DNA from: DT-110 sp030148525
Lineage (GTDB): Bacteria; Bacteroidota; Bacteroidia; Chitinophagales; Saprospiraceae
Length of the DNA stretch: 64,000 bases
Assembly (NCBI GenBank): GCA_965227445.1
Contig: OZ245751.1
Coordinates: 6,200,001-6,264,000, forward strand
Direction: 5' to 3'
Below are positions 8,150 to 17,437 of this stretch, piece by piece; the first letter of the stretch is position 1, and each line of letters opens with the position of its first letter. The notes under the pieces are model-generated. The model searched no databases, had not been told where the DNA came from, and worked only from the letters and a program-made list of their open reading frames with translations. The position numbers and the translations under genes were made by a program.

Positions 8150-8599
8150 CTAGCCCTTAAATTCAGCTTTTACGTGAGAACCGTCGCAAAAAGGTTTGTC
8201 AGCCGAGGCTCCACAGCGACACAAAGCCGTCTTTTTTGACCGGACCACCTGTTCTCCGTTGGGCAGGTCTAATTGCACATCCCCGTCAACAATGAGGGGC
8301 CCGTTGGGGCTGACCATTACGTGCATAGTCTTTTTCCGAGCAGGATCATCCTGAGCCATTGGTTTTCCGGTTTCGTTTAGGTAATACGTCAGCGCTCCCG
8401 AGGGACATTTGCGAACGGTTTTTGTAATATCATCTCTATCTGTACCCTCGGGGTCGATCCAGGGGCGTTTTTGGATATCAAACACCTCAGGCAGATTGTT
8501 TACGCAATTTTTGGAGTGGTAGCATAATTCGGGTTTCCAAACGATGGTCACCTCGCCGTTGCTGTACTCCTTAACCTTGAGCTCTTTTTCGTCTTTCAT
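8150..8599 (-). CDS. YjdI-like iron-sulfur domain fused to a CDGSH iron-sulfur domain
   Basis: A 149-residue two-domain protein. The N-terminal YjdI/Fer4_19 domain has Cys26, Cys32 and Cys65 (in RKCPSGAL). The C-terminal CDGSH domain has Cys127, Cys129, Cys138 and His142 (LCRCGASADKPFCDGSH), the complete three-Cys one-His ligand set for a redox-active [2Fe-2S] cluster. Role likely in redox or iron-sulfur handling; not known precisely. It is the first gene of the yjdI-yjdJ-PRPP-like unit. A long inverted repeat (8662-8737) lies upstream. Confidence 0.88.
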   Translation of the reverse strand: MKDEKELKVKEYSNGEVTIVWKPELCYHSKNCVNNLPEVFDIQKRPWIDPEGTDRDDITKTVRKCPSGALTYYLNETGKPMAQDDPARKKTMHVMVSPNGPLIVDGDVQLDLPNGEQVVRSKKTALCRCGASADKPFCDGSHVKAEFKG

Positions 8600-8661
8600 A
8601 TATTGTTCAACCTCTGAGTGTGTGGAAAGTTCCGGTTAGTCGGTTTACCATACTTTTTTGA

Positions 8662-8737
8662 CTGCTGCTATTTTGTGATCTGAAAATCACTTATGTTTGG
8701 CAAAACCATTAATCGCCAGATCACAAAATGGCAGCGG
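8662..8737. repeat. Long inverted repeat between the DUF1905 gene and the YjdI-CDGSH gene
   Basis: Arms 8665-8682 and 8717-8734 match at 17 of 18 positions, extending to about 21 bp with wobble (8662-8737), around a 34-nt loop. It begins 7 bp after the stop of the minus-strand DUF1905 gene. In the plus direction a T-rich stretch follows (CTCTTTTATTT); in the minus direction there is no T-tract. It may act as a terminator, an RNA-processing hairpin, or a decayed mobile element. Confidence 0.6.
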
Positions 8738-8743
8738 GCTCTT

Positions 8744-9223
8744 TTATTTAGTAAGATCTTTGTTGTTCCGAATGCCCAGTTTCAGGTTTTCTATGATCGT
8801 AAGCGCCCGCTCGATCTGCAGATCCATAGACTTAATCCTCCGGATCATGTGTATGATACTGCGCTGTTTGCCCGGGGTCAGGCTTTGGAAAACTTCGTAC
8901 CCCTCAAAATCCGACTTTAAAACTTCGTCGAGTGCTTCGGGCATGGGCGCCTGATACTCCGAGCGATCTTCGGTGAGCTGGACGTCGACTTCGTCGCCCC
9001 TCTCCAGGTTGTGCTCTTTCAATCTTCGTTTGGACAACATAATGTAATAGCCGCGATCTTTTTGTCGGGCGAGGGCGCAGTGGAAAGGTTCCTCTCCGTT
9101 CAGGGAGCAGAGTACCCGCTTATGACCGGCTTCGCGAAAGGTCAGAGCATGCGGTTCGGGAACAGGCAGGTAATGCCAGCTGCCTACGGCTGCGATGTGT
9201 GTTTGGTATGATTGCTCGATCAT
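8744..9223 (-). CDS. DUF1905 plus YdeI/OmdA domain protein
   Basis: A 159-residue protein. The N-terminal half (SWHYLPVPEP, KRVLCSLNGEEPFHCALA, YYIMLSKRRLKEHNLERGDEV) is a DUF1905-type small beta-barrel. The C-terminal half (MPEALDEVLKSDFEGYEVFQSLTPGKQRSI) is the helical YdeI/OmpD-associated (OmdA) domain, a pairing that is common. OmdA proteins have been linked to bacteriocin resistance in enterobacteria; the role here is unknown. The start overlaps the YwbE stop by four bases, so the two genes are probably co-translated. Confidence 0.82.
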   Translation of the reverse strand: MIEQSYQTHIAAVGSWHYLPVPEPHALTFREAGHKRVLCSLNGEEPFHCALARQKDRGYYIMLSKRRLKEHNLERGDEVDVQLTEDRSEYQAPMPEALDEVLKSDFEGYEVFQSLTPGKQRSIIHMIRRIKSMDLQIERALTIIENLKLGIRNNKDLTK

Positions 9224-9423
9224 TCGTCCTCGTCGATGATTTCCTTTACTCGTCCTACTTCACCAGTATCCAGCCTGACCTTGATGCCGTGCGGATGAGT
9301 TGGTGATTTAGTGAGAATGCGCTGCACAAAACCTTCGGTGAGTTCCCCGGAGCTCTGGTGGTGCTTCTGGACTATGCGGACCAGCTGGCCGGTGTGAATG
9401 TCTTTGCGTTTGGTTCCGTTCAT
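9220..9423 (-). CDS. ywbE: YwbE family protein
   Basis: A 67-residue protein with the two conserved parts of the YwbE family (DUF2196): RKDIHTGQLVRIVQK near the start and LTKSPTHPHGIKVRLDTG followed by VGRVKEI at the end. This matches the usual family length of about 65 residues. Function is unknown; the fold is likely a small SH3-like beta barrel (inference). It is the first gene of a two-gene unit with the DUF1905/YdeI gene. Confidence 0.9.
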   Translation of the reverse strand: MNGTKRKDIHTGQLVRIVQKHHQSSGELTEGFVQRILTKSPTHPHGIKVRLDTGEVGRVKEIIDEDE

Positions 9424-9453
9424 GGCTTTTTACCGCAAGGTAAGGAAGAAGGG

Positions 9454-9801
9454 TTAATCAGTCTGCACTGGTTCCTTTACTCCGAGCACCTTATAGATAT
9501 TATTGTCACCGTAGCGACCTTCCCTGGTGCAATAGGGGAACAGCATGGAGGCCACGTATTGGGCCACCGTCATTTGGTCCTCCTCGTATCCCAGGATGGC
9601 ATTCCGGGCAAACCAGAAATGAACGGTTTGCCAGATGGTGTTTGCCACGCGGTGGTATTGTTGCTCAAATTGCTCGGGAATAAACACTTGTTCCTCGATC
9701 CCATAGCTGATCATGTTTTCAATAACCTGGACCTCCATCTGCACGTGCTGGCGATAGTGATCCCCGATTTTGGGATAAGTCCGGATTATGTCGAGTGTAT
9801 C
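9454..9801 (-). pseudogene. Remnant of a TetR-family regulator (ligand-binding part only)
   Basis: The reading frame opens just after an in-frame TAA at 9804-9802 and runs through DTLDIIRTYPKIGDHYRQ to a normal stop. The longest start-codon reading (GTG at 9744) gives 96 residues. IRTYPKIGDHYR and TIWQTVHFWFARNAI look like the C-terminal dimer and ligand domain of Bacteroidota TetR regulators, but the DNA-binding helix-turn-helix is missing and only about 100 bp separate it from the divergent SDR gene. I read it as a 5'-truncated gene; a small functional protein is possible. Confidence 0.5.
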
Positions 9802-9900
9802 TTAAGGACGCTCTTAAAGGATGTAACTATCCCCAAACCAGGTTGTTCCGTAATTTGGCTATTAGCTTATATTTAAACACTTAAAAAATACCAATTTTTT

Positions 9901-10719
9901 ATGGAATATAAGGAAAAGACCATTTTTATTTCTGGTGCAAGCCGTGGTATCGGACACGCCATAGGTCTGCGATTGGCCCGGGAAGGTGCTAATGTGGTCG
10001 TTACGGGAAAAACGGCCGAGCCGCATCCCAAGCTGCCGGGGACCATCTACACGGCTGCGAAAGACATGGAAGAAGCTGGGGGGCAGGCGCTTCCCATCGT
10101 TATGGACGTTCGCTTTGAAGACCAGGTTGAACATGCTGTCAACCAGACGGTGGAGTATTTTGGAGGTATTGATGTGTTGATCAATAATGCCAGTGCTATT
10201 CAACTAACGGGTACCCTGCAAACCGCCATGAAGCGGTACGATCTGATGCATACCATCAATACCCGGGGTACCTTTATGCTTTCGCAAAAATGTTTGCCCC
10301 ATTTGCTGAAAGCGGAGAATCCACATATCCTGAATTTGTCGCCTCCCTTGAATATGGAGGAAAAATGGTTTGCGCCCCACGTGGCCTATACCATGGCCAA
10401 ATACGGTATGAGTATGTGTGTATTGGGCATGGCGGGGGAATTCAGGGATCAGGGCGTTGCGGTTAATGCCCTGTGGCCCAAAACCACTATTGCTACGGCT
10501 GCCGTGAATAACCTGCTCGGCGGAGAGGAACTTATGCGCCGCAGCCGCACTCCGGACATTATGGGGGATGCCGCCTTCGAAATCCTGCGAAGACCCAGTA
10601 CGGCTTCGACCGGGCAGTTTTTTATCGACGAGGATGTGCTCCGCGAAGCAGGTGTTACCGATTTTGCAAAATACCGGGTGGATGATTCGGTAGATCTGAT
10701 GCCCGATTATTTCTTGTAA
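9901..10719 (+). CDS. SDR family oxidoreductase (HSDL2-like)
   Basis: A 272-residue classical short-chain dehydrogenase. The cofactor loop SGASRGIG is at residues 11-18, NNA at 95-97, and the catalytic Ser147, Tyr163 and Lys167 (YTMAK) are present. The segment PHPKLPGTIYTAAKDMEEAGG and LPIVMDVR resemble the human HSDL2 dehydrogenase domain group, often found near fatty-acid metabolism; substrate is unknown. It is divergent from the TetR remnant and lies 84 bp before the chosen start of the lipid A acyltransferase gene on the same strand, so an operon is plausible. Confidence 0.88.
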   Translation: MEYKEKTIFISGASRGIGHAIGLRLAREGANVVVTGKTAEPHPKLPGTIYTAAKDMEEAGGQALPIVMDVRFEDQVEHAVNQTVEYFGGIDVLINNASAIQLTGTLQTAMKRYDLMHTINTRGTFMLSQKCLPHLLKAENPHILNLSPPLNMEEKWFAPHVAYTMAKYGMSMCVLGMAGEFRDQGVAVNALWPKTTIATAAVNNLLGGEELMRRSRTPDIMGDAAFEILRRPSTASTGQFFIDEDVLREAGVTDFAKYRVDDSVDLMPDYFL

Positions 10720-10803
10720 TTGGGTTTTAAACGGTTCTTTTTCCATGGAAAATGGAAAGGGGCTGGACAGCTTTTTTCCAATGGGGAATACTATCTTCGC
10801 GAC

Positions 10804-11673
10804 ATGAGCCGCGTCTTGTATTACCTCTTTATCTGGCCTCTTTCAAAACTACCGCTCCGGATCCTTTATGGTCTGTCGGGGGTATTGTTCTTGGTGGGGT
10901 ATCGCCTTTTCGGCTACCGCAAAAAGGTGGTCCGGCAAAATATGGAACGTTCTTTTCCGGAAAAAACACCATCGGAGATCAAGGCAATTACGCACCGCTT
11001 TTACTGGCATTTTTTCGATACGCTGATCGAAAGCTTGCGGGGACTCACCATGCCTCGTTCCGAATACCTGAAGCGTATCCCCCTGACTAATCCGGAGATT
11101 CTGGAGCCCTTTTACCGGCAAGGCCGCTCGGTCATGGTGGTAGCCGGTCATTTCAATAACTGGGAGTGGGCAGCTCAGGGCCTGAGTGTGCAAATACCTC
11201 ATCAGATGGCGGCGGTCTATAAGCCTTTACGGAATGCTTTTTTTAATGACCTGATACAAAGTACCCGCTCGCGATTCGGGATGAAACTAATCAATCAACA
11301 CGAATCGGCCCGTTGGGTCATTCAACATCGACACGAAACTATTGCCTATTTTTTGCTGAGTGATCAATCGCCTACTTTTGCCAAAAAGGTTCATTGGACC
11401 ACCTTTCTGAATCAGGATACAGCTGTTTTTATGGGGGCCGAGCGTATCTGCCAGCGCTTTAATATGCCTTTATTCTTCCTGAAGGTTCACAGTCCCGGTC
11501 GTGGGCAATACGCAATGACGCTGGAGTTATTAGAAAATAATACCTCCGCTCCGCCCGAGGGAGAATTAACCGAATCGCATACCCGCAAACTAGAGGAAGA
11601 AATTCGTCAACATCCCGGGGCTTGGTTATGGACTCATAAGCGATGGAAACGAAATCGCCCTCCTGCGCCCTGA
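10804..11673 (+). CDS. Lipid A biosynthesis acyltransferase (LpxL/HtrB family)
   Basis: A 289-residue LpxL/HtrB-type acyltransferase. ATG 10804 (MSRVLYYLFIWPLSKLP) begins the usual N-terminal membrane anchor; a longer reading from 10720 adds 28 residues without family features. The catalytic motif HFNNWE (His116, Glu121; HX4E) is present, with RNAFFNDLIQSTRSRFGMKLI downstream as the second family block and a C-terminal PGAWLWTHKRWKRN block that is typical. It should add a secondary acyl chain to lipid A at the inner membrane. The substrate chain length cannot be told. Confidence 0.93.
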   Translation: MSRVLYYLFIWPLSKLPLRILYGLSGVLFLVGYRLFGYRKKVVRQNMERSFPEKTPSEIKAITHRFYWHFFDTLIESLRGLTMPRSEYLKRIPLTNPEILEPFYRQGRSVMVVAGHFNNWEWAAQGLSVQIPHQMAAVYKPLRNAFFNDLIQSTRSRFGMKLINQHESARWVIQHRHETIAYFLLSDQSPTFAKKVHWTTFLNQDTAVFMGAERICQRFNMPLFFLKVHSPGRGQYAMTLELLENNTSAPPEGELTESHTRKLEEEIRQHPGAWLWTHKRWKRNRPPAP

Positions 11674-11942
11674 CGGGCTTTGGTAGACAGAAAGGGAGAG
11701 TTGGCGAGTTGGTTCTTCTTCGCTGCCGCCTACACACAGTTTCGACGGCCAGGAAAGCTTCGGCGGGCGGAGAGGGCGAGAACTGGAGAGTTGGTGAATG
11801 GGGTCAATTTCCTGCAGGTTCTTATTGTGCTGTTAGTTTTCGCGGCACCCAGTTTATATTAAGATAAAATCCGCACGATCCAGAGGGTCGCGCACCAAGT
11901 CTCTCCGTTCTTTTCGGTCCCTTTGATCTCTTCAGTCTCAGA
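11674..11942. repeat. Low-complexity gap with GAGAGTTGG-type words
   Basis: Between the acyltransferase and the convergent helicase gene. It contains AAAGGGAGAGTTGGCGAGTT (about 11690-11710) and AACTGGAGAGTTGG (about 11780-11795). Near the right end the complement has a degenerate GAGACTGAAGAG...GGAGAGACTTGG copy of the word family seen around the first metallophosphoesterase gene. No gene or clear terminator was seen. Confidence 0.5.
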
Positions 11943-13193
<1,251 letters not shown>

Positions 13194-13386
13194 AGTGCAC
13201 TTTTTTCATTAGAGAAAATAGGTCCGCGTACGCATGGGCCTCATCTTGTCGGGGCAGGTGCAAGAAGTTGGTTTTACACTGCTGCTATAAATATGGTTTG
13301 GGTGCAATCAATCCTGCCTTAGAGAGATATACTCGATTCGAAGCGAAATGGTTTCCAAAAGGCTTCATCCTCGGCATGTATGCGTG

Positions 13387-13394
13387 CAAAGATA
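13387..13394 (-). promoter_or_regulatory. Candidate -7 element of the RhlE gene
   Basis: TATCTTTG on the minus strand, an exact TAnnTTTG match, about 195 nt before the start codon. No good TTG -33 box at the standard spacing. The 13194-13614 gap otherwise holds no gene I can support. Confidence 0.4.
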
Positions 13395-13614
13395 CAGAAA
13401 GTTAGGGTTTTATACAGAACGTTTAATGCCATTCAGTAGCGCACGTGGTATTTCCCCATTTGGTGTGTTTCTCGTAACCAAATTTTCTAAGGCGTTGGAT
13501 GTCAATGGCAAAACATTTAGTTAATAACAACTTAACTATTCCTTAATTCTTCAGTGTCAGTGGCTTGCAGCAAAGGTTTCTACTTTTAGAATCCTAAAAA
13601 TAACCTGTTGCCTT

Positions 13615-16600
13615 ATGAAGAACTTTTATCTGATTTTCACCCTATTAGTGTGTTCACTCAATCTGAGTGCTCAAAACACCTTCACCCTGCGCATCATGCA
13701 CAATAACGACGGTGAGTCGATGTTGGTTGCGGATACCATCGGTGGTGTAAAAGTTGGTGGAGCCCCTGAATTCAAGACCGTCGTAGACAGCCTGCGCGCG
13801 GAAGGTACCCCAAACATTATGCTCTCTTCCGGGGATAATTTCCTGGCCGGGGTGCCATTTACTGCAAGTCTGAACCGGGCTGACGGATTGCCGTACTACG
13901 ACGCCATCGTGATCGACTCCATTGGTTACGATGCGATTGCTATCGGAAACCACGATTTCGATTTTGGTCCCGACGTTTTGTCCAAGTTTATCCGCGACAT
14001 CGATGTGACTATGCCTCCATACCTGAGTGCAAACCTGGATTTCACCGCAGAAGATACCCTGCAAAGCCTGGTAGATAACGGTCGCATCCGCAACCGTACG
14101 ATCATCGATGTACAGGGCGAGCAAGTAGGTGTATTCTCTTTGATCACTCCCGATCTGCGGAATATATCCAGCCCGCGCATGGTGCAGATCATGGCAGACC
14201 TGCAAGCCATCGCTCAGGCGCAGATCGATTCCCTGGAAGCTGCCGGAGTGAACAAGATCATCCTGATCTCTCACCTACAGGGAATCGATGCAGAACTGGA
14301 CCTGATCGGCAATCTTTCCGGACTGGACGTAGTGATCGCCGGAGGTGGAGACGAACTGCTGACGAATGATCCATCTATTGCTATCGACGATCAGGAAGTA
14401 TTCGGTGAATACCCGCTGAAAGAAGTTGATGCGGATGGTGATACCGTATTCGTTGTTACGACTCCTGGTAATTATCGCTACGTTGGTAACCTGACCATTT
14501 CATTCGATGAGAACGGTGACGTAATGATGGTTGATCCGGGTTCTGACTTGGTACCTGTTTTCGACCGCGTTGCTAATCCGGCGCTTCAGACCGGTGTTGT
14601 TGATTCCATACTTGCTTTCTCCGAAGAGATCCGTAACAATATCATCGCTACTACCGAACCTGCACTGGACGGTACTCGTGGAGGTGTTCGTACTCGCGAA
14701 ACGAACCAGGGTAACCTGGTTACCGATGGTTATGTATTCCTGGTTGAGCGCGACCGTGCTGATTACAACCTGGAAGATGGCGTACCGGTGATCGGTGTAC
14801 AGAACGGTGGCGGTATGCGCGATGATGAGATCATTCCGGCCGGAAGTGATGTCTCCGAAGCGAAGACTTTCGACATCCTGCCTTTCCCGAACAACCTGGT
14901 TATCATAGATTACCAATTCAATCCGACCGAGATTGATTCCATTCTGGAAAATGCAGTTTCCGCAGTGGAGGGTGTATCCGGCCGCTTCCTGCAGGTATCA
15001 GGCATTGAATTCGTTTGGGATCCAACCCGTCCTGCCGGTGAGCGCATCGTATCCGCTCAGTTATCGGACGGCACGCCCATCGTTGAAAACTACGAAGTAG
15101 TAACCGACGGACCAAGCGTATACATTGCTACCAATAACTTTACCGCTGGCGGTGGCGACGGCTTCGATGAATTCGCAGGCAAAGACCTGATCTTTACGCC
15201 CTTCTCTTACCAGCAATCACTCTTCGCCTACATCACCGAGGGACTGAACGGTATGATCACGGCGGCCCAATACCCCGAAGGTGGTGAAGGACGTATCGTA
15301 CGTGGAGTTGGTACCGTAGGTGATAGCGATAAAGTGTTTGACCTCTTCCACGTCTCTACCTATAACACCGGTGTATTTGATGAAGGCGCCGCGGAGATCC
15401 TGACCTATGATCCGGCAACCCAGCGTATTTTCTTTACCAATGCTGATGCCAATACAGTGACTATCCTGAACGTAGCCGATGTATTCAATCCGGTTAAGAT
15501 CAGCGATATCGATATCACGGCATACGGCGATGGCGTCAACAGTGTAGCCCATTACAATGGCATTTTGGCAGTAGCCATTCAGGCTGAAGAAGTGGACGCT
15601 AACGGCCACGTTGTTTTCTTCGATACTGATGGCAACTACCTCAACGATGTAGAAGTCGGTGTACTGCCCGATATGGTAACCTTCAACAACGCCGGAACGA
15701 AAGTCCTGACCGCCAACGAAGGGGAACCAGGCGATGAGTACGTGATCGATCCGGAAGGATCCGTATCTGTTATTGACATTTCGAACGGTGTTGAGAATGC
15801 TACAGTTACCCACGTTACGTTCGAGGCCTACAATGATCAGATTGATGCGTTGCGCGATGCTGGTGTACGTATCTTCGGACCAGGAGCTACCGTAGCTCAG
15901 GACCTGGAGCCTGAGTACGTGGCTATCACAGAAGATGACAGCTATGCCTTCGTGGGCTTGCAGGAGAATAATGCGTTCGCAAAAATAAATCTGGCTAATG
16001 ATTCGCTGGAAGCTATTCTGCCATTAGGTTTCAAAGACCACAGCTTGTTGAATAACGGATTCGATGCGAGCAACCAGTCTGATGCTATTATGATCATGCC
16101 TCAGCCTACGCTGGGTATGTACATGCCCGATGCCATTCACGCTGTAAATATTGGTGGCGTAGATTATATCGTTACTGTCAACGAAGGTGATGCGCGCGAC
16201 TACGATGGGTATTCCGAAGAGGCTCGTGTAGCCGATCTGGTACTGGATTCTACGGCTTATCCGAATGCTGCCGAATTACAGCTGGATGAGAACCTGGGCC
16301 GCTTAAATACGACTACTGCCAACGGTGATACTGATGGCGATGGCGATGTGGACCAGATTTACTCCTACGGTGCGCGTTCGTTCACGATCTGGGATACGGA
16401 TGGTAACATTGTGTTCGACAGCCGCAACAAGATCGAAACTAAATTGGCCGAATTGCTGCCGATGGACTTCAACAGCAATAACGACGAGAACGACTCCTTC
16501 AAGTCTCGATCCGACGATAAAGGGCCTGAGCCCGAAGCGATCGAGATCGTAAAACTGGGCAGCGATGTTTTTGCATTGGTAGGATTGGAGCGCGTCGGCG

Positions 16601-17112
16601 GAGTTATGGTTTTCGATATTACCGATCCGGCGAATGCGGAGTACGTAAGCTATACGAATAACCGGGACTTTACGGTAATGGATGCTGCATCTTCGACGGT
16701 TGGAGACCTTGGGGTGGAAGACATCAAGTTTATTCCCGCCAGCGAAAGCCCGGTTGGAACTGCACTGGTAATGACTGCCAATGAAGTATCCGGTACTGTA
16801 TCCATCTTTGCATTGAACGAAATGATCAGCAGCACCGGTGAGGTCTTCGATCTGGCCGATGTGAATTTCCGCGTCAATCCGAACCCCGTCCACGATGCCA
16901 TGTGGTTGGCTTACGATCTGGAAGAAACCAGCCAGGTAGATATTACATTGGTTGATCTGGCCGGTCGTCCGCTGCGCAACCTGGTTGCTGCCCGTCAGCC
17001 GCAGGGACACCACAGCACACTGGTTAATACCAATGACCTACCTAAGGGTATGTATATTGTGTTGGTCAACATCAATGGCAAGGTTGCACCTGCAAAAGTG
17101 ATTAAGCAGTAA
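13615..17112 (+). CDS. T9SS-exported 5'-nucleotidase-like / choice-of-anchor I protein
   Basis: A 1165-residue secreted protein. Signal peptide MKNFYLIFTLLVCSLNLSA. A calcineurin-like/5'-nucleotidase domain follows (IMHNNDGES, SSGDNFLAG, AIGNHDFDFG, LISHLQG), then a 5'-nucleotidase C-terminal domain around residues 340-540 (RETNQGNLVTDG, FPNNLVIIDY). From about 570 to 1070 there is a choice-of-anchor I beta-propeller-like region (VFFDTDGNY, TANEGEPGDEY, EGDARDYDGY, RSFTIWDTDG). The last 80 residues (FRVNPNPVHDAMWLAYDL, LPKGMYIVLVNING) are a type A T9SS sorting domain. Likely surface-bound or released and used to take phosphate from nucleotides or similar; substrate unproven. Codon use is regular, and a strong terminator follows. 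Confidence 0.9.
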   Translation: MKNFYLIFTLLVCSLNLSAQNTFTLRIMHNNDGESMLVADTIGGVKVGGAPEFKTVVDSLRAEGTPNIMLSSGDNFLAGVPFTASLNRADGLPYYDAIVIDSIGYDAIAIGNHDFDFGPDVLSKFIRDIDVTMPPYLSANLDFTAEDTLQSLVDNGRIRNRTIIDVQGEQVGVFSLITPDLRNISSPRMVQIMADLQAIAQAQIDSLEAAGVNKIILISHLQGIDAELDLIGNLSGLDVVIAGGGDELLTNDPSIAIDDQEVFGEYPLKEVDADGDTVFVVTTPGNYRYVGNLTISFDENGDVMMVDPGSDLVPVFDRVANPALQTGVVDSILAFSEEIRNNIIATTEPALDGTRGGVRTRETNQGNLVTDGYVFLVERDRADYNLEDGVPVIGVQNGGGMRDDEIIPAGSDVSEAKTFDILPFPNNLVIIDYQFNPTEIDSILENAVSAVEGVSGRFLQVSGIEFVWDPTRPAGERIVSAQLSDGTPIVENYEVVTDGPSVYIATNNFTAGGGDGFDEFAGKDLIFTPFSYQQSLFAYITEGLNGMITAAQYPEGGEGRIVRGVGTVGDSDKVFDLFHVSTYNTGVFDEGAAEILTYDPATQRIFFTNADANTVTILNVADVFNPVKISDIDITAYGDGVNSVAHYNGILAVAIQAEEVDANGHVVFFDTDGNYLNDVEVGVLPDMVTFNNAGTKVLTANEGEPGDEYVIDPEGSVSVIDISNGVENATVTHVTFEAYNDQIDALRDAGVRIFGPGATVAQDLEPEYVAITEDDSYAFVGLQENNAFAKINLANDSLEAILPLGFKDHSLLNNGFDASNQSDAIMIMPQPTLGMYMPDAIHAVNIGGVDYIVTVNEGDARDYDGYSEEARVADLVLDSTAYPNAAELQLDENLGRLNTTTANGDTDGDGDVDQIYSYGARSFTIWDTDGNIVFDSRNKIETKLAELLPMDFNSNNDENDSFKSRSDDKGPEPEAIEIVKLGSDVFALVGLERVGGVMVFDITDPANAEYVSYTNNRDFTVMDAASSTVGDLGVEDIKFIPASESPVGTALVMTANEVSGTVSIFALNEMISSTGEVFDLADVNFRVNPNPVHDAMWLAYDLEETSQVDITLVDLAGRPLRNLVAARQPQGHHSTLVNTNDLPKGMYIVLVNINGKVAPAKVIKQ

Positions 17113-17150
17113 TTAACGGGAGTTATATTTCTGCCTTTCGGCAAAAATAT

Positions 17151-17188
17151 GGGAGCCGCTCCGCAAGGGGAGGCTCCCATTCTTTTTT
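17151..17188 (+). terminator. Rho-independent terminator after the 5'-nucleotidase gene
   Basis: Stem GGGAGCC (17151-17157) with GGCTCCC (17172-17178), inner CTCC/GGGG pairing, a GCAA loop and a T6 run at 17183-17188. Confidence 0.9.
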
Positions 17189-17229
17189 GGCGAAATCCAA
17201 AAAAATCAGCACGGTATGATAATTAAACA

Positions 17230-17237
17230 TACCTTTG
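17230..17237 (+). promoter_or_regulatory. Candidate -7 element of the second DEAD-box helicase gene
   Basis: TACCTTTG, an exact TAnnTTTG match, without a clear TTG -33 box. A transcript from here would have a leader of about 195 nt that contains the whole palindromic element at 17297-17399. Confidence 0.4.
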
Positions 17238-17296
17238 CACCTTTTAACGCGATAGCGTAGCAGCATAACAGGCACCGAGGGGTGCAATTCCGGAAT

Positions 17297-17399
17297 TATA
17301 CCGCTTCCGAAAAATTTTGGGCTTTGCCCAACCTTTTCACGCGAGTATATACCCGACTCAAAGTGGTTTGGGACACCAAACCACTTCGTTGTCGGTATA
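17297..17399 (-). mobile_element. Dispersed palindromic (MITE-like) element, copy A
   Basis: A 103-bp element with TATACCG...CGGTATA ends, in reverse orientation relative to copies B and C. It holds two hairpins: a GGGCTTTGCCC region between AACCTTTT-type arms, and AAGTGGTTTGG-GACA-CCAAACCACTT. A degenerate GAGTATATAC core lies between them. It sits 38 bp before the helicase ATG. No transposase is encoded. The in-frame translation TASEKFWALPNLFTRVYTR is an artefact of the element and recurs at copy B. Confidence 0.85.
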
Positions 17400-17437
17400 G
17401 AGTACCGGCTTGCTCAACCGCTATCTTAACAAATAGC

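Noticed and set aside
17282..17437. N-terminal extension of the DbpA-like helicase
   Set aside because: Its residues come from the palindromic element; the helicase family starts at the ATG at 17438.
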